Assembly: GCA_905221605.1 (NCBI GenBank)
Contig: CAJNDS010000768.1
Coordinates: forward strand, 208,359-270,358
Source of the DNA: Symbiodinium natans
Lineage: Eukaryota > Sar > Dinophyceae > Suessiales > Symbiodiniaceae
DNA: 62,000 bases
Direction of reading: 5' to 3'
The position numbers were made by a program, and so were the translations under genes. Of the stretch, positions 61,068 through 62,000 are shown in pieces. The stretch's first letter is position 1; each line of letters starts with the position of its first letter. The notes beneath the pieces were generated by a model, which saw nothing but the letters and a program-made list of their open reading frames with translations, was not told the origin of the DNA and did not search any database.

Positions 61068-61454
61068 ATGTCTTGTGCGTCAATGCTGGGCAATGCACAC
61101 GCACAGTTCCCCAACCCCAAAGCTTATTCAACTGCAAACCCCCAAGCCATGATCCGGGACTCCCCCAGCCTCCGCAATGAACGCCACACAGAACCGAACA
61201 ACCTGAACCACTACTGGAACCCCATACCCCTCCCCCCACACCAAACCCTCGTTGCTGCCTTGGAACTACGAAAGTTCGGCGAGTATGACCAAACCACCAG
61301 GTTCCTCAAAGCACTTTGGGGCTCATGGCTGTTCAGTTTGATGGTCTCCGGGCTGTTGGGGTCCGATCTCCGTCGTGGCTCGTGCTTGTTCCTTGTGCTC
61401 AGGGGCTGGAGGCTTTCAGTGCTCGGTTGCGCCTGGAGACTTGAGGCGTGTTGA
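61068..61454 (+). CDS. Hypothetical ORF, 128 codons
   Basis: Reads VAALELRKFGEYDQTTRFLK, ALWGSWLFSLMVSGLLGSDL and ends in a stop. The minus-strand frame at 61211-61492 is also natural-looking, so the strand is unsettled. Confidence 0.3.
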   Translation: MSCASMLGNAHAQFPNPKAYSTANPQAMIRDSPSLRNERHTEPNNLNHYWNPIPLPPHQTLVAALELRKFGEYDQTTRFLKALWGSWLFSLMVSGLLGSDLRRGSCLFLVLRGWRLSVLGCAWRLEAC

Positions 61455-61686
61455 GGCTCAGTAGGGGAAGGCTCTGGGCATCCTGCAGGCATCCCCCTCT
61501 CAGATCCCAGATGTTGAGAAAATCTGGCTCTGCGAGGCCCTTAACATGGCCAGGCCCCGCGAACCCCTGCTTTTGGGCACTGAAACTCAGGCTGTACGGG
61601 CAAGATTCATCAAGATTCAAAAGCCCTCTCCGAGCCTCAAGAACTGCATCCAGGCTGCATGCGCTCGCCACTTGCAATGTCCTCAT
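61399..61686 (-). CDS. Hypothetical ORF, 95 codons
   Basis: Reads VASACSLDAVLEARRGLLNL and GPGHVKGLAEPDFLNIWDLR. Overlaps the end of the plus-strand candidate at 61068-61454; at most one of the two is right in the overlap. Confidence 0.3.
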   Translation of the reverse strand: MRTLQVASACSLDAVLEARRGLLNLDESCPYSLSFSAQKQGFAGPGHVKGLAEPDFLNIWDLRGGCLQDAQSLPLLSLNTPQVSRRNRALKASSP

Positions 61687-61890
61687 TGGGGACGATCCCA
61701 GTCTGGAACTATTGGAACCACATCCCTACATGCCAAACAGAAATCGCACCGGAAACTCTAAATCGCCCCGCAGATGAAACCCACCTAGATGTGAGACAAC
61801 TGCCTCACACCCCCACACTCACATTGTCCTCGGCTCCATGGCGATGGCGTCCGCGATGGAGCACCGCGTGTCCCAGCCTGGACAACTTGA

Positions 61891-61947
61891 AGCCCTAAAC
61901 CCTCAACCCTCAACCCTCAACCCTAAACCCTAAACCCTAAACCCCAA
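61891..61947 (-). repeat. Telomeric block with CCCTCAA patch
   Basis: Three CCCTCAA units then standard ones. Confidence 0.95.
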
Positions 61948-62000
61948 AGGTTTCGCGGTCAACTCCGGGTGGGCATCTAGGAGTTTGCCCCTGCGCTGCT

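Overview
The window looks like nuclear DNA of a protist with plant-type telomeric repeats, most likely a dinoflagellate (a chromerid is the main alternative). This is inferred from about 50% GC, perfect TTTAGGG/CCCTAAA runs, short exons, mostly GT-AG but apparently some GC-AG introns, and many small inverted-repeat elements. I see no rRNA, tRNA, CRISPR or bacterial-type operon. No long uninterrupted gene exists; the long open frames at 32.8-33.7 kb and 21.0-21.5 kb are repeats.

The dominant structure is about 62 blocks of telomeric repeat, roughly one per kilobase and about 4.5 kb in total by hand count, evenly split between the two orientations. They are not chromosome ends. They lie between short protein-like segments that begin after an AG and end at a GT. 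The clearest case is a minus-strand lysine-methyltransferase-like gene (about 45.9-47.1 kb, METTL21/Methyltransf_16 type). A telomeric block sits in the intron between the SDLLY motif and the LAHKPR segment, and the frame resumes in phase. A second model on the plus strand (52,575-53,767, 259 codons, five exons) has telomeric repeat in all four introns. Some blocks are flanked by 7-10 bp direct repeats (18.2, 46.1, 59.7 and 17.2 kb), as if inserted. Two sit inside MITE copies.

Layout. 0-10 kb: telomeric blocks, MITE families, minisatellites and a coiled-coil gene split by a MITE with a perfect 8 bp target duplication. 10-20 kb: isolated exons, an AT-rich island, TM-segment exons, an inverted exon duplication and a small ORF with a mitochondrial-type presequence. 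20-21.5 kb: a 420 bp palindrome with a CG-rich centre, then an 88 bp satellite. 22-32 kb: dense telomeric blocks and exons, including a minus-strand gene at 29.7-30.5 kb. 32.9-33.5 kb: a 600 bp pyrimidine tract. 34-46 kb: exons, telomeric blocks and short satellites. 46-52 kb: the methyltransferase gene and several hypothetical genes, poor in telomeric repeat. 52-62 kb: the five-exon gene and further exons of unknown function.

Apart from the methyltransferase, no protein is recognised. Most gene calls rest on open frames with natural amino-acid composition plus splice-like borders. Strand is ambiguous in several, because complementary frames are often open as well. All splice sites were chosen by eye, without transcript support.
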